Origin: an uncultured Pelagibacteraceae bacterium
GTDB lineage: Bacteria; Pseudomonadota; Alphaproteobacteria; Pelagibacterales; Pelagibacteraceae
NCBI GenBank assembly: GCA_902514665.1
Contig: CABXRS010000006.1
Coordinates: 1 to 50,569, forward strand
Length of the DNA stretch: 50,569 nucleotides
Direction: 5' to 3'
This document shows, one piece after another, positions 1 through 7,494 of the stretch; position 1 is the first letter of the stretch, and every line of letters begins with the position of its first letter. The notes beneath the pieces were generated by a model, which searched no databases, was not told the origin of the DNA, and worked only from the letters and a program-made list of their open reading frames with translations. The position numbers and the translations under genes were made by a program.

Positions 1-139
1 GTACATATGTTTTTGAAATTTTGATAGGTGCTTTAGCTGAAGCTTTCTTTGGTTTGCTTATAACTTTAGTTTTTGGTTTGCTTACAACTTTAGTTTTTGT
101 TTTAGTGACTTTTTTCTTAGCTTTGGTACTCTTTGGCAT
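1..139 (-). CDS. Partial gene with lysine/alanine-rich N-terminus, unidentified
   Basis: The open frame reads leftward from an ATG at 137-139 and runs off the window edge, so only 46 N-terminal residues are visible. They are almost entirely Lys, Ala, Pro, Ser, Thr and Val, with an eight-residue repeat of the type SKPKTKV(V/I). This resembles the disordered basic tails on some nucleic-acid-binding proteins, but also basic extensions on unrelated enzymes, so no function is assigned. The last visible residues (around KISKTYV) may be the start of a folded domain. The gene diverges from the glycosyltransferase starting at 217. Confidence 0.6.
   Translation of the reverse strand, partial: MPKSTKAKKKVTKTKTKVVSKPKTKVISKPKKASAKAPIKISKTYV
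51..98. repeat. Two tandem 24-bp units inside the lysine-rich N-terminus
   Basis: Positions 51-74 and 75-98 are two 24-bp units that differ at one base (T at 61 versus C at 85). The unit length is a multiple of three, so the repeat adds exactly eight residues to the encoded basic tail. Confidence 0.8.
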
Positions 140-216
140 AGGTCAATTTTGAGCCACGGAGTATATTCAGCAAATTATGGGTGTCAAGCAACCTGATTTG
201 ATATAAATATTTATAA

Positions 217-1539
217 ATGAGCATTAATAGCAAAAATATAAATAATATTTTTTATATTTTTGTTATAGCTCACCTAATTTTCTGGACTTTAATTCCATCG
301 CTTACTAATCATAATTTACCTCTAGACACCATTGAAGCTTTAGCTTGGGGAAGCAATTTAGATTGGGGATTTAATAAACACCCACCCATGAGTGCTTTTT
401 TTTCAGAAGTCTTTTATCAAATTTTTGGCTCACAAGATTGGTCTTATTATTTGCTTAGTCAAATTTTTGTAGTTATTTCATTCTATTATGTTTTTAAACT
501 CTCAAAAGAGTTCTTAAATAACAACTTATTAGGTTTAATCTCAGTTTTACTAATTGAGACTATTTATTTTTATAATTTTACTTCTCCAGAATTTAACGTA
601 AACGTTTGCCAACTCCCATTTTGGTCACTGACTGCTTATTATTCATGGAGAATATTTAGTGGAAAGAACATTAAATTTTCCGATTGTTTTTTAGTTGGTC
701 TGTTTGCAGCTTTTGGTTTTTTATCGAAATACTTGTTTCTTTATCTTTTAGTTTCTATTGATCTTTTGTTTATTTATCTAATCTTTATCAAGAAAGATCG
801 AAAGTTTGATTTTAAATATTTGATAACGGCCGAAGTATTTTTAGTTATTTTGGTACCCCACTTTATTTGGCTTTACAACAATGAGTTTATTACTATTACT
901 TATGGTCTTGCTAGAACAGGTTTAGAACAATCAAGCTCAATAAATCATATTCAATTTCCTTTAATTTTTATAGGGAAACAAATTGGGATATTAATTCCAT
1001 TTTTGATTTTAACCTGGCTGTTAGTTCAAAAAATAAAATTTAAAATAAATTTAAAGGATAAAAAATTGCTTTTTTTGTTATCTATTAATCTTTTACCAAT
1101 CTTTTTAATGTTTTTAACTTCAGTTATAACTGGATCAAAAATTAGAACGATGTGGATGACACCATTTTATTTATTTTTTGGGACATTGTTTGTTTATGTG
1201 CTTCAAACTCAAATCAATATAAAAAAATTAAAACCATTTGTAATTGGATTTGTGTTCTTTTTCTTCTTATCACCAGTACTGTATGCATATGTATCAATTT
1301 CAAAAGATGATAAAAGGACAGACTATCTAGGAAAAGAAATTGCTATCAAAACACAATATGCTTGGGATCAACAATTTAATTCAAAAATTAATGTAGTTTT
1401 AGGAAATGAATGGAATGCTGGTAATTTATCTTATCATCTAAAATCAAGACCAGTTTGGGAAGGTGTTGTGCAAAGAGATAAACTTGATCAATTGAAAGAT
1501 TATATGTGCCTTGATAACGTATGCATGGGCTCAAGATAG
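217..1539 (+). CDS. ArnT/PMT-like (GT39-type) membrane glycosyltransferase
   Basis: A 440-residue polytopic membrane protein. The first hydrophobic segment (about 11-29) is followed by a loop with Asp37 and Glu40 and then WGFNKHPP. Acidic residues in this first extracytoplasmic loop are the usual catalytic site of the dolichyl-phosphate-mannose/ArnT superfamily. About nine more hydrophobic helices follow, then a soluble C-terminal part. The expected role is transfer of a sugar from a polyprenyl-phosphate carrier onto a lipid or protein on the periplasmic face; donor and acceptor cannot be read from the sequence. The next gene, a DPM1-like GT2 enzyme starting 3 nt downstream, could make the lipid-linked donor. 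Confidence 0.8.
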   Translation: MSINSKNINNIFYIFVIAHLIFWTLIPSLTNHNLPLDTIEALAWGSNLDWGFNKHPPMSAFFSEVFYQIFGSQDWSYYLLSQIFVVISFYYVFKLSKEFLNNNLLGLISVLLIETIYFYNFTSPEFNVNVCQLPFWSLTAYYSWRIFSGKNIKFSDCFLVGLFAAFGFLSKYLFLYLLVSIDLLFIYLIFIKKDRKFDFKYLITAEVFLVILVPHFIWLYNNEFITITYGLARTGLEQSSSINHIQFPLIFIGKQIGILIPFLILTWLLVQKIKFKINLKDKKLLFLLSINLLPIFLMFLTSVITGSKIRTMWMTPFYLFFGTLFVYVLQTQINIKKLKPFVIGFVFFFFLSPVLYAYVSISKDDKRTDYLGKEIAIKTQYAWDQQFNSKINVVLGNEWNAGNLSYHLKSRPVWEGVVQRDKLDQLKDYMCLDNVCMGSR

Positions 1540-1542
1540 TTT

Positions 1543-2415
1543 ATGAAAAAGTTTACAATTTTAATTCCTATTTATAACGATAGAGAGTCATTAACAAAAT
1601 TAATTGAAAATATTAATGGAGAGCTAGATAGCGTAAATGCTGAAGTATCAATTTTAGTAATAAATGATGCATCATCACAACAAGTTGTAGATACTTACCC
1701 AAATCTAGAAAATATCCACTCTTTTGAAATCATTAACATGAAACAAAACAGAGGACACACAAGGTGTATTGCCTCTGGTTTAAAATATATTTATGAAAAA
1801 AAAGAATTTGATTATGTAATTCCAATGGATGGAGATGGAGAAGATAGACCTGAAGAAATTAAAAATTTTATTGAACTTTCTGACCAATTAGGAGAACAAT
1901 CAATCATAGGCGAAAGGGTTAAGAGGTCAGAGGGATTATTTTTTCAAATATGCTACGAATTTCACAAATTTTTAACATTAGCATTTACAGGTCAGTCAAT
2001 TAAATTTGGAAACTTTACTTGTCTATCAAAATCAACAATTGAAAAAATGTTAAAAGAAAAAGCTACTTGGAGTAGTTTTTCTGGATCTTTAAGAAAAGTA
2101 GAAAAAGATTTAGTGTCTTCACCGTCAATTAGAGGAACTAGATATTTTGGACCCTCCCAAATGAGTTTTTTAAATTTATTAAAACACTCTCTATCAATTA
2201 TTAGTGTTTATAGAAAAACAGTTCTAATCCGTTCTGCTTTGTTTATTGTTTTTTATATTTTGTTGATAAAAAGCAATGCGTCAGTGATAACTTCTTTACC
2301 TTTAGTTTTATTGCTAATCATGATTTATGCAATTTCTAGTTTAGCTCTAAGAGAAAATATTGATGAATTTAAAAATTGTTTATCAAATATTCATGACATT
2401 GATAAAATAAAATAA
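1543..2415 (+). CDS. GT2 glycosyltransferase, polyprenyl-phosphate sugar synthase-like
   Basis: A 290-residue GT-A family 2 glycosyltransferase. The N-terminus reads TILIPIYNDRESL, typical of the nucleotide-sugar-binding strand. The metal-binding D-x-D motif is Asp96-Gly-Asp98 inside MDGDGEDRP. Two hydrophobic helices near the C-terminus (about 229-266) would anchor it to the inner membrane, as in DPM1/ArnC-like enzymes that charge a polyprenyl phosphate. It starts 3 nt after the GT39-type gene and is probably cotranscribed with it. It ends 4 nt from the convergent umuC stop. Confidence 0.82.
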   Translation: MKKFTILIPIYNDRESLTKLIENINGELDSVNAEVSILVINDASSQQVVDTYPNLENIHSFEIINMKQNRGHTRCIASGLKYIYEKKEFDYVIPMDGDGEDRPEEIKNFIELSDQLGEQSIIGERVKRSEGLFFQICYEFHKFLTLAFTGQSIKFGNFTCLSKSTIEKMLKEKATWSSFSGSLRKVEKDLVSSPSIRGTRYFGPSQMSFLNLLKHSLSIISVYRKTVLIRSALFIVFYILLIKSNASVITSLPLVLLLIMIYAISSLALRENIDEFKNCLSNIHDIDKIK

Positions 2416-2419
2416 TTTT

Positions 2420-3697
2420 TTAAGCTTTGATCATTGGTAGAGAATAAAAATCTGCTGTATCAATTTTCGAAGAATATTGTCTTCTCATATTCCACTTTTT
2501 GTGAACCCCAGCACTGGCAACACTTAAAGTAGATCTTCCATATCGATGATTGGTATTATCAATTGATCTCATTAAACTATTTATTTTTTCGTCTTTTTCA
2601 GATGTGAATAGATTTGTTTTATCACTTGCATTAGATAATCCTGTTAGCATCACACCTGCTTTTTGATAACGGTATCCGTTTTTAAAAATCTTTTCTAATA
2701 TTGAAATTGCTGTTTTAACTGTTTCAATGCTATTATTTGTTGCAATTGGAAAGTCAACAGTCTTTGCATTTGAATAATAACCAAAATTTCTTTGAAAAGG
2801 ACTGGTTCTAACAAATACAGTAATTGCTTTTGCAACTAATGATTCTGATCTAATTTTTTCAGACGCGTTTAAACAATAATTTGCAACTGCTTCTTGTAAC
2901 TCTTGGAACATTTCAATTCTTTTTCCAAACGATCTGGATACAACACAACTCTTTCTTTTAGTGGTAGTGGTTTCTAAGCCTATACAAGGAATTCCCCTAA
3001 GTTCCATTGCCGTTCTTGAGCTTAGAACATTAGAAGATTTTTTGATCCATGTGTTAGATTTATTCTTTAATTGTTTAGCATTATAAATCCCATGCTTTTG
3101 ATAAAACTTAGTTAATTGTCTTCCAACACCCCAGACATCATTGATTTCTACTTTTTCTAAAATAGGATCTAAGTTTTCTATTCCAATTAAACTGGTAACA
3201 CCTGATTGTTTTTTTTTTGCAATATGGTTTGCAATTTTACTTAAAGTTTTTGTTTTAGCAATTCCGATACTAGTTGGAATACCTGTCCATTGTAAAACAG
3301 TTTCTCTAATTTCTTTACCAATTTTTTCTACATCTTCATCAGGAAAATTTGATAAATCTAAAAATGCTTCATCAATTGAATAGACTTCTATTTCTGAATT
3401 AAATCTTTTAAGAGTTCGCATCACTCTTCTAGATAAATCTCCATATAAAGAATAATTTGAGGAAAAAACTTCAACTTTATTTTTAATAATAATATCTTTC
3501 CCTTTAAAGTAGGGCTCACCCATTTTAATTCCTAAAGCTTTTGCCTCATTAGACCTTGAAATGATACAACCATCATTATTAGATAAAACAACAACAGGCT
3601 TTCGTCTTATTTTAGGATTGAACAATCTTTCACAAGAAACATAAAAAGAATTACAATCGACTAATGCTATTTTTTTAGTACGTAGAATGGATGACAT
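2420..3697 (-). CDS. umuC: DNA polymerase V catalytic subunit UmuC
   Basis: A 425-residue Y-family translesion polymerase. The N-terminal LVDCNSFYVSCERLF carries the first catalytic Asp (Asp14). YSIDEAFLDLS at 106-116 carries the second metal-binding pair (Asp109, Glu110). Helix-hairpin-helix and little-finger regions follow (IGIAKTKTLSKIANH near 142-156). Length matches Escherichia coli UmuC. With processed UmuD it would copy past lesions during SOS. It overlaps umuD by 23 nt, so the two are translationally coupled and should share the SOS-type promoter upstream of umuD. Confidence 0.95.
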   Translation of the reverse strand: MSSILRTKKIALVDCNSFYVSCERLFNPKIRRKPVVVLSNNDGCIISRSNEAKALGIKMGEPYFKGKDIIIKNKVEVFSSNYSLYGDLSRRVMRTLKRFNSEIEVYSIDEAFLDLSNFPDEDVEKIGKEIRETVLQWTGIPTSIGIAKTKTLSKIANHIAKKKQSGVTSLIGIENLDPILEKVEINDVWGVGRQLTKFYQKHGIYNAKQLKNKSNTWIKKSSNVLSSRTAMELRGIPCIGLETTTTKRKSCVVSRSFGKRIEMFQELQEAVANYCLNASEKIRSESLVAKAITVFVRTSPFQRNFGYYSNAKTVDFPIATNNSIETVKTAISILEKIFKNGYRYQKAGVMLTGLSNASDKTNLFTSEKDEKINSLMRSIDNTNHRYGRSTLSVASAGVHKKWNMRRQYSSKIDTADFYSLPMIKA

Positions 3698-4070
3698 AAG
3701 TAACTACTCCCCAAATAAAAATATCTTGTTCTTCATTAATTAAAATTCTGTCAGCAAATTCTTTAGATCCTGAGGTTAAAAATTTTTTATCTCGCTCTTG
3801 AACTAAAGTTTTTACCACTAACTCATCATGAACGTTTGCAATCACTGTTGAAAAGTTTTTTGGTTTTAAACTTTTATCAACTACCAATAAATCTCCATCA
3901 TTAATCCCAACATCCACCATGGATTTACCCTGAACTCTGATGATGAAAGTAGCTGGAACATTTCTTATTAAATGCATGTTCAGATCAATATCTTCTTCGA
4001 TATAATCAGTGGCAGGGGAAGGAAAACCAGCGCCTGCTTTATGTAGATAATAAGGGATTGTTAGTTTCAT
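3675..4070 (-). CDS. umuD: UmuD, self-cleaving LexA-type protease subunit of Pol V
   Basis: An S24-family protein. With the start at 4070 it has 131 residues, the cleavage site at Ala14-Gly15 (followed by FPSPATDY), nucleophile Ser50 (GKSM) and general-base Lys87 (VVKTL). The Ser-Lys spacing of 37 equals that of E. coli UmuD. The frame stays open to an ATG at 4100, giving 141 residues, but that codon lies between the -35 and -10 of the best promoter and the extra residues would run across the SOS-box candidate. The 4070 start is therefore preferred by inference. RecA-stimulated cleavage is expected to yield the active UmuD' form. Confidence 0.92.
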   Translation of the reverse strand: MKLTIPYYLHKAGAGFPSPATDYIEEDIDLNMHLIRNVPATFIIRVQGKSMVDVGINDGDLLVVDKSLKPKNFSTVIANVHDELVVKTLVQERDKKFLTSGSKEFADRILINEEQDIFIWGVVTYVIHSTY

Positions 4071-4085
4071 GTTCTTGTTTTGTTC
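4071..4085 (-). promoter_or_regulatory. SOS (LexA) box candidate in front of umuDC
   Basis: On the minus strand this reads GAACAAAACAAGAAC, exactly GAAC-N7-GAAC. The direct repeat GAAC-N7-GAAC (equivalently GTTC-N7-GTTC) is the described alphaproteobacterial LexA operator. It starts 3 nt downstream of a good -10 element and covers the predicted transcription start, where a repressor would block initiation. The chosen umuD start codon follows immediately. Confidence 0.72.
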
Positions 4086-4088
4086 TAA

Positions 4089-4117
4089 TTTATAGACCAT
4101 TTATACAATACACTCAA
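4089..4117 (-). promoter_or_regulatory. Sigma-70-type promoter of umuDC
   Basis: Minus strand: -35 TTGAGT (4117-4112), 17-nt spacer, -10 TATAAA (4094-4089). Predicted start is near 4082, inside the SOS-box candidate, giving a leader of only about 12 nt before the ATG at 4070. Confidence 0.6.
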
Positions 4118-4141
4118 GAGGTTGTATTTTGAGTCTGTAAC

Positions 4142-4163
4142 TGAATCAAAAGTGAATCAAAAG
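4142..4163. repeat. Perfect tandem pair of 11-bp repeats
   Basis: TGAATCAAAAG occurs twice without a gap (4142-4152 and 4153-4163) in the divergent region between umuD and the SOUL gene. The spacing is one helical turn, which suits two protomers of a regulator on one DNA face. It may also be chance in AT-rich DNA. Confidence 0.5.
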
Positions 4164-4191
4164 GTGAACATCCAAACTACATTTTGTATGG

Positions 4192-4220
4192 TTGTGGATA
4201 ACTTCAACCAGAGATAGTTT
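4192..4220 (+). promoter_or_regulatory. Weak promoter of the SOUL gene, overlapping a DnaA-box match
   Basis: A possible -35 TTGTGG (4192-4197), 17-nt spacer and -10 TAGTTT (4215-4220) would start transcription near 4227, a few bases before the ATG at 4233. TGTGGATAA at 4193-4201 is the exact complement of the DnaA box TTATCCACA and overlaps the -35. No second box was seen nearby, so a replication origin is not supported. Confidence 0.3.
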
Positions 4221-4232
4221 AAATAATTAAAA

Positions 4233-4790
4233 ATGAAAAAAATTTTACTAATTTTAATTTCAATATTAACCTTAAGTTCTCAAACCATGGCATACGAAGA
4301 AGCAAACTACGAGATAATAAATGAAAATAATAACTACGAAATAAGAAAATATTTTGATCGTTTGGTGATAGAAACAAACACAACACAGGGTAATGGTTTT
4401 AGAAAGTTATTTAATTATATTTCAGGAAATAATGAGCAAAAAAAAGAAATTAAAATGACTGTTCCTGTAACCCAAGAAATTAAGAATGGAAATATGACAA
4501 TGCAGTTTTATTTGCCATCAAAATTCAGCAAAGATAATGCGCCCAAGCCATCTAATTCAGATATAAAAATTTTAACTATAGAAGGTGGATATTTTGCAGT
4601 GATTAAATATTCTGGAAGATCATCAGATACAAATTTTTTAAAAAATAAAGATATTTTAGAAAATCAACTTAAAAAAGATAAAATTGTAATTCTGAGCCCA
4701 CCTATAAGGGCATCTTATAACTCACCATTTACTCTGCCAATGTTAAAAAGAAATGAAATAATGTTTAGAGTAGATATAAACAAAGGATAA
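4233..4790 (+). CDS. Exported SOUL-family heme-binding protein
   Basis: A 185-residue protein with an N-terminal signal peptide (hydrophobic stretch about 3-17, likely cut after TMA, residue 20). The mature part starts with ANYEIINENNNYEIRKY and continues with KMTVPVTQEI and PPIRASYNSPFT, the pattern of SOUL/HBP heme-binding proteins. Family members bind heme or other tetrapyrroles; here the site would be periplasmic. It is the first gene of a plus-strand run to tolC and diverges from umuDC. No axial ligand can be assigned with confidence. Confidence 0.85.
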   Translation: MKKILLILISILTLSSQTMAYEEANYEIINENNNYEIRKYFDRLVIETNTTQGNGFRKLFNYISGNNEQKKEIKMTVPVTQEIKNGNMTMQFYLPSKFSKDNAPKPSNSDIKILTIEGGYFAVIKYSGRSSDTNFLKNKDILENQLKKDKIVILSPPIRASYNSPFTLPMLKRNEIMFRVDINKG

Positions 4791-4796
4791 ATAAAT

Positions 4797-5162
4797 ATGA
4801 AAATACTAAAATGTCATTGTGGAAGTGTAGAGGCAGAGATTAATGTAGATGGAGATTTAGCCAAAGTAATAAAATGTAATTGTTCTATTTGTAAAAGAAA
4901 AGGTGCAATTATGTCGATGGTAAAAAATGAGGATTTCAAAATTATTAAAGGTGAAGATAAATTAAAACTTTATCAATTCCACTCTAAAGTTGCTAAACAT
5001 TACTTTTGCTCTGATTGTGGAATCTATACGCATCACAATCCAAGAATAAATCCAGCAATGACAGGTTTTAATGTTGGATGTATAGATGAAATTGATACAC
5101 TTGCACTAGAAAATGTTCCGGTTAATGATGGACAAAATCATCCTTTAGACCAAAAAAAATAA
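4797..5162 (+). CDS. GFA/CENP-V family zinc protein
   Basis: A 121-residue protein with the cysteine pattern of the glutathione-dependent formaldehyde-activating (GFA) fold: Cys6-x-Cys8, Cys27-x-Cys29-x2-Cys32 and Cys71-x2-Cys74, binding one or two zincs. The founding member was proposed to speed S-hydroxymethylglutathione formation, but most members have no proven activity. It starts 6 nt after the SOUL gene and ends 5 nt before the kinase. The presence of gshAB in this window is compatible with a glutathione link but does not prove one. Confidence 0.85.
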   Translation: MKILKCHCGSVEAEINVDGDLAKVIKCNCSICKRKGAIMSMVKNEDFKIIKGEDKLKLYQFHSKVAKHYFCSDCGIYTHHNPRINPAMTGFNVGCIDEIDTLALENVPVNDGQNHPLDQKK

Positions 5163-5167
5163 TCTTC

Positions 5168-6097
5168 ATGCAATCGGCAAGTCTTTGTTTTAGTAAGGTA
5201 AAAAATGACTGTGTAAAGTTTATTACATCTCAAGAAACTTCTACTGATAAATTTAAAAATAAAGAAAAGATGATAAAGTCTTTTTTGATCCCAATATGTT
5301 TTTGGATTGCAAAAAAAGCAAACAAAAAAAAACCTTATTTTATTGGTTTAGCTGGTGGACAAGGAACTGGTAAAACTACAATTAGCTCGATTATAAAAAT
5401 TATATTAGAGAAATATTTTAAAAAGAAAGTATTTAAAATTTCTATCGATGATTTTTATAAAACGAGAAAAGAAAGGATAAATTTATCAAAAAAAATCCAC
5501 CCAATGTTAATGACGAGGGGAGTACCAGGTACTCATGACATTAAGATGATGTTAGACTTTTTTAAAAAAGCAAAAAACAAAAAATTTAAAAAATTGAAAT
5601 TACCAAATTTTAATAAAGCTATTGATGATAGATTTCCAAAGAAAAACTGGAATAATATTAACGAACAACCAGATATTATTATATTTGAAGGTTGGTGTGT
5701 GGGTGCTAGAGCAGAGATAAATAAAACTTTAAAAAAACCAATCAATTCTCTTGAGAAAACCAATGATAAAAATCTAATTTGGAGACAACATGTAAATCAG
5801 CAATTAAAAACAAAATATAAAAAGCTATACTCACAGCTCAATTGTATGATTTATTTAAAAGCAAAAAATTTCAGTTTGTTACAAAAATGGCGATTAAAGC
5901 AAGAGAAAAAACTATGGCTTAAAACCGAGAAGAAAAGTAAACATAAAATTATGAGTAAAGGCGATGTAATTAATTTTATGCAAACTTATCAAAGAATTAC
6001 TCAAAATATGTTTAAGAATATGCCTAAATATGCCTCAATAATTTTAAATTTAAATGATAACCATCAAATAAAATCTACTCTATATAAAACCAAATGA
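5168..6097 (+). CDS. P-loop kinase of the D-glycerate 3-kinase (GLYK) type
   Basis: A 309-residue kinase. The Walker A motif is GGQGTGKTT at 63-71. It is followed by KISIDDFYKTRKER and HPMLMTRGVPGTHD, the acceptor-site pattern of plant and fungal glycerate 3-kinase and the related uridine kinase fold, then IIIFEGWCVGAR (Walker B region). Expected reaction: D-glycerate + ATP to 3-phosphoglycerate, the last step of glycolate/glyoxylate salvage. The family contains uncharacterised members, so the substrate is inferred. The stop codon overlaps the tolC start by 4 nt. Confidence 0.78.
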   Translation: MQSASLCFSKVKNDCVKFITSQETSTDKFKNKEKMIKSFLIPICFWIAKKANKKKPYFIGLAGGQGTGKTTISSIIKIILEKYFKKKVFKISIDDFYKTRKERINLSKKIHPMLMTRGVPGTHDIKMMLDFFKKAKNKKFKKLKLPNFNKAIDDRFPKKNWNNINEQPDIIIFEGWCVGARAEINKTLKKPINSLEKTNDKNLIWRQHVNQQLKTKYKKLYSQLNCMIYLKAKNFSLLQKWRLKQEKKLWLKTEKKSKHKIMSKGDVINFMQTYQRITQNMFKNMPKYASIILNLNDNHQIKSTLYKTK

Positions 6098-7386
6098 AAA
6101 AAATATTAGTTCTAATTAGTTTATCATTGTTTTATTTTAGTAATGCTTTTTCAGTTACTTTATATGATGCATTAAACCAAACTTACCAAAATAATATTCA
6201 ACTAAATGCTGAAAGAGAAAACATTAAAGCTTCAGAGGAAGATGTAAATATTTCAAAGGCCGATTATAAACCCTCATTAACATTAAGTGGATCCAAAAGT
6301 ATTGAGGATACCAATAAAAAAACCAATCAAAGTGGAGGAAATGCAACAATCAGTGATGTTGATCCATTTACAACTTCAATTAAATTAGAGCAAACAATAT
6401 TAGATTTTAGAAGAAACAAAACACTACAGAAAAGTATTACAGCATTAGATTTAGCAAAAGCTAAATTAGTAAAAAAAGAGCAGGACATCCTTCACAGTGC
6501 AATTTATGCTTTCACAAATTTAATATACACAAGAGAAACGCTCGAAATTAATGAACAAAATTTAAATCTTTTGATTAGACAGGTAGAAAATGATAAGATT
6601 AGAAGAGATAGAGGTCAAATTACAAATACGGACTTAGCACAATCAGAATCCTCTCTTGCAGGTGCTCAAGCTCAATTTGCAAAGTCAAAAAGTGATTTAT
6701 TAATAAGTAAATTAAATTACGAAAATATAATTGGAAAAATTAGTGATCCAAAACAATTGCAAAAAAATTCTAATGCAATTGTTGGTATACCAAGTACTCT
6801 TAATGAAGCCATTAATCTTTCCAAACAAAATAATCCAGATATTTTAATTGCGAAACTTGATCTTGAAAAGTCTGAAAAAGATTTAGCAATTTCTGAGTCT
6901 GACTTAAAACCTACAGCATCTTTATCTTTAGAGAGATCTTATACAGATGATCTTAGTGCAACTGTAGATGAGAGGGAAAAAGATACATTAAAAGCAACTT
7001 TAAGTTGGCCTTTTTATTCTGGTGGAAAAAAAAGGTCGACTATTAATAAAAACTCAAATTTAACCACACGAAAAAGATTATTGTTAGATGATGCCATTAG
7101 AACTAATGAAACTAATATCGCTAGCGCATGGTCAAGTTTAAAATCTTCGGAAAGTTTCCTGAGTTCAGTAAAAATTCAGGTCAGATCATCCCAAATAGCT
7201 TTTGAGGGAATTTCAGCAGAGTATGAAAGAGGATCAAGAAATACTCTAGATGTAATTCAATCAAATGCATTATTACTCTCTGCTCAAATATCTTTGGCAA
7301 ATTCTGAGAAAAACTACCTTATGGCCCAATATAATCTCCTAAAAGCAGTAGGGCTTCTTAACAGTCAGTATCTAAATCTTAAGTAA
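6094..7386 (+). CDS. tolC: TolC-family outer-membrane channel protein
   Basis: A 430-residue outer-membrane efflux protein. A signal peptide (about 1-20, ending NAFS) precedes TLYDALNQTYQNNIQLNAERENI, the typical start of the TolC repeat. Two long coiled-coil halves follow, each with the family's helical pattern, and the second half has SWPFYSGGKK and RGSRNTLDVIQ. It would serve as the outer-membrane exit duct for tripartite efflux or type I secretion; no inner-membrane pump gene lies next to it. It overlaps the upstream kinase by 4 nt. A 108-nt gap separates it from recA. Confidence 0.9.
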   Translation: MKKILVLISLSLFYFSNAFSVTLYDALNQTYQNNIQLNAERENIKASEEDVNISKADYKPSLTLSGSKSIEDTNKKTNQSGGNATISDVDPFTTSIKLEQTILDFRRNKTLQKSITALDLAKAKLVKKEQDILHSAIYAFTNLIYTRETLEINEQNLNLLIRQVENDKIRRDRGQITNTDLAQSESSLAGAQAQFAKSKSDLLISKLNYENIIGKISDPKQLQKNSNAIVGIPSTLNEAINLSKQNNPDILIAKLDLEKSEKDLAISESDLKPTASLSLERSYTDDLSATVDEREKDTLKATLSWPFYSGGKKRSTINKNSNLTTRKRLLLDDAIRTNETNIASAWSSLKSSESFLSSVKIQVRSSQIAFEGISAEYERGSRNTLDVIQSNALLLSAQISLANSEKNYLMAQYNLLKAVGLLNSQYLNLK

Positions 7387-7390
7387 TTAT

Positions 7391-7419
7391 TTGACTTTTT
7401 GAGGTGCAAAATAAATATA
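7391..7419 (+). promoter_or_regulatory. Possible recA promoter
   Basis: -35 TTGACT (7391-7396), 17-nt spacer, -10 AATATA (7414-7419); TATATT at 7416-7421 with a 19-nt spacer is an alternative. The predicted start lies just upstream of the SOS-box candidate at 7430. Confidence 0.4.
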
Positions 7420-7429
7420 TTGCCAATGA

Positions 7430-7444
7430 GAACAAAATGTGTAC
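7430..7444 (+). promoter_or_regulatory. SOS (LexA) box candidate in front of recA
   Basis: Reads GAACAAAATGTGTAC, one mismatch from GAAC-N7-GAAC. It shares 11 of 15 positions with the umuDC box in the sense direction of its gene, including the first eight bases GAACAAAA. Its place just after the predicted start fits repression of recA. Confidence 0.55.
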
Positions 7445-7494
7445 ATTTAATATCATGATTCGAGTGTTAAAAAATTTAATAAAAGAGGCAAAAT

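Noticed and set aside
1525-1539. Possible truncation of the GT39-type gene, whose end reads CLDNVCMGSR
   Set aside because: Its end is followed after 3 nt by an intact coupled gene, and no continuation in another frame was seen.
4193-4201. DnaA-box match as part of a replication origin
   Set aside because: Only a single exact box was seen, with no cluster of boxes and no dnaA, dnaN or parAB genes nearby.
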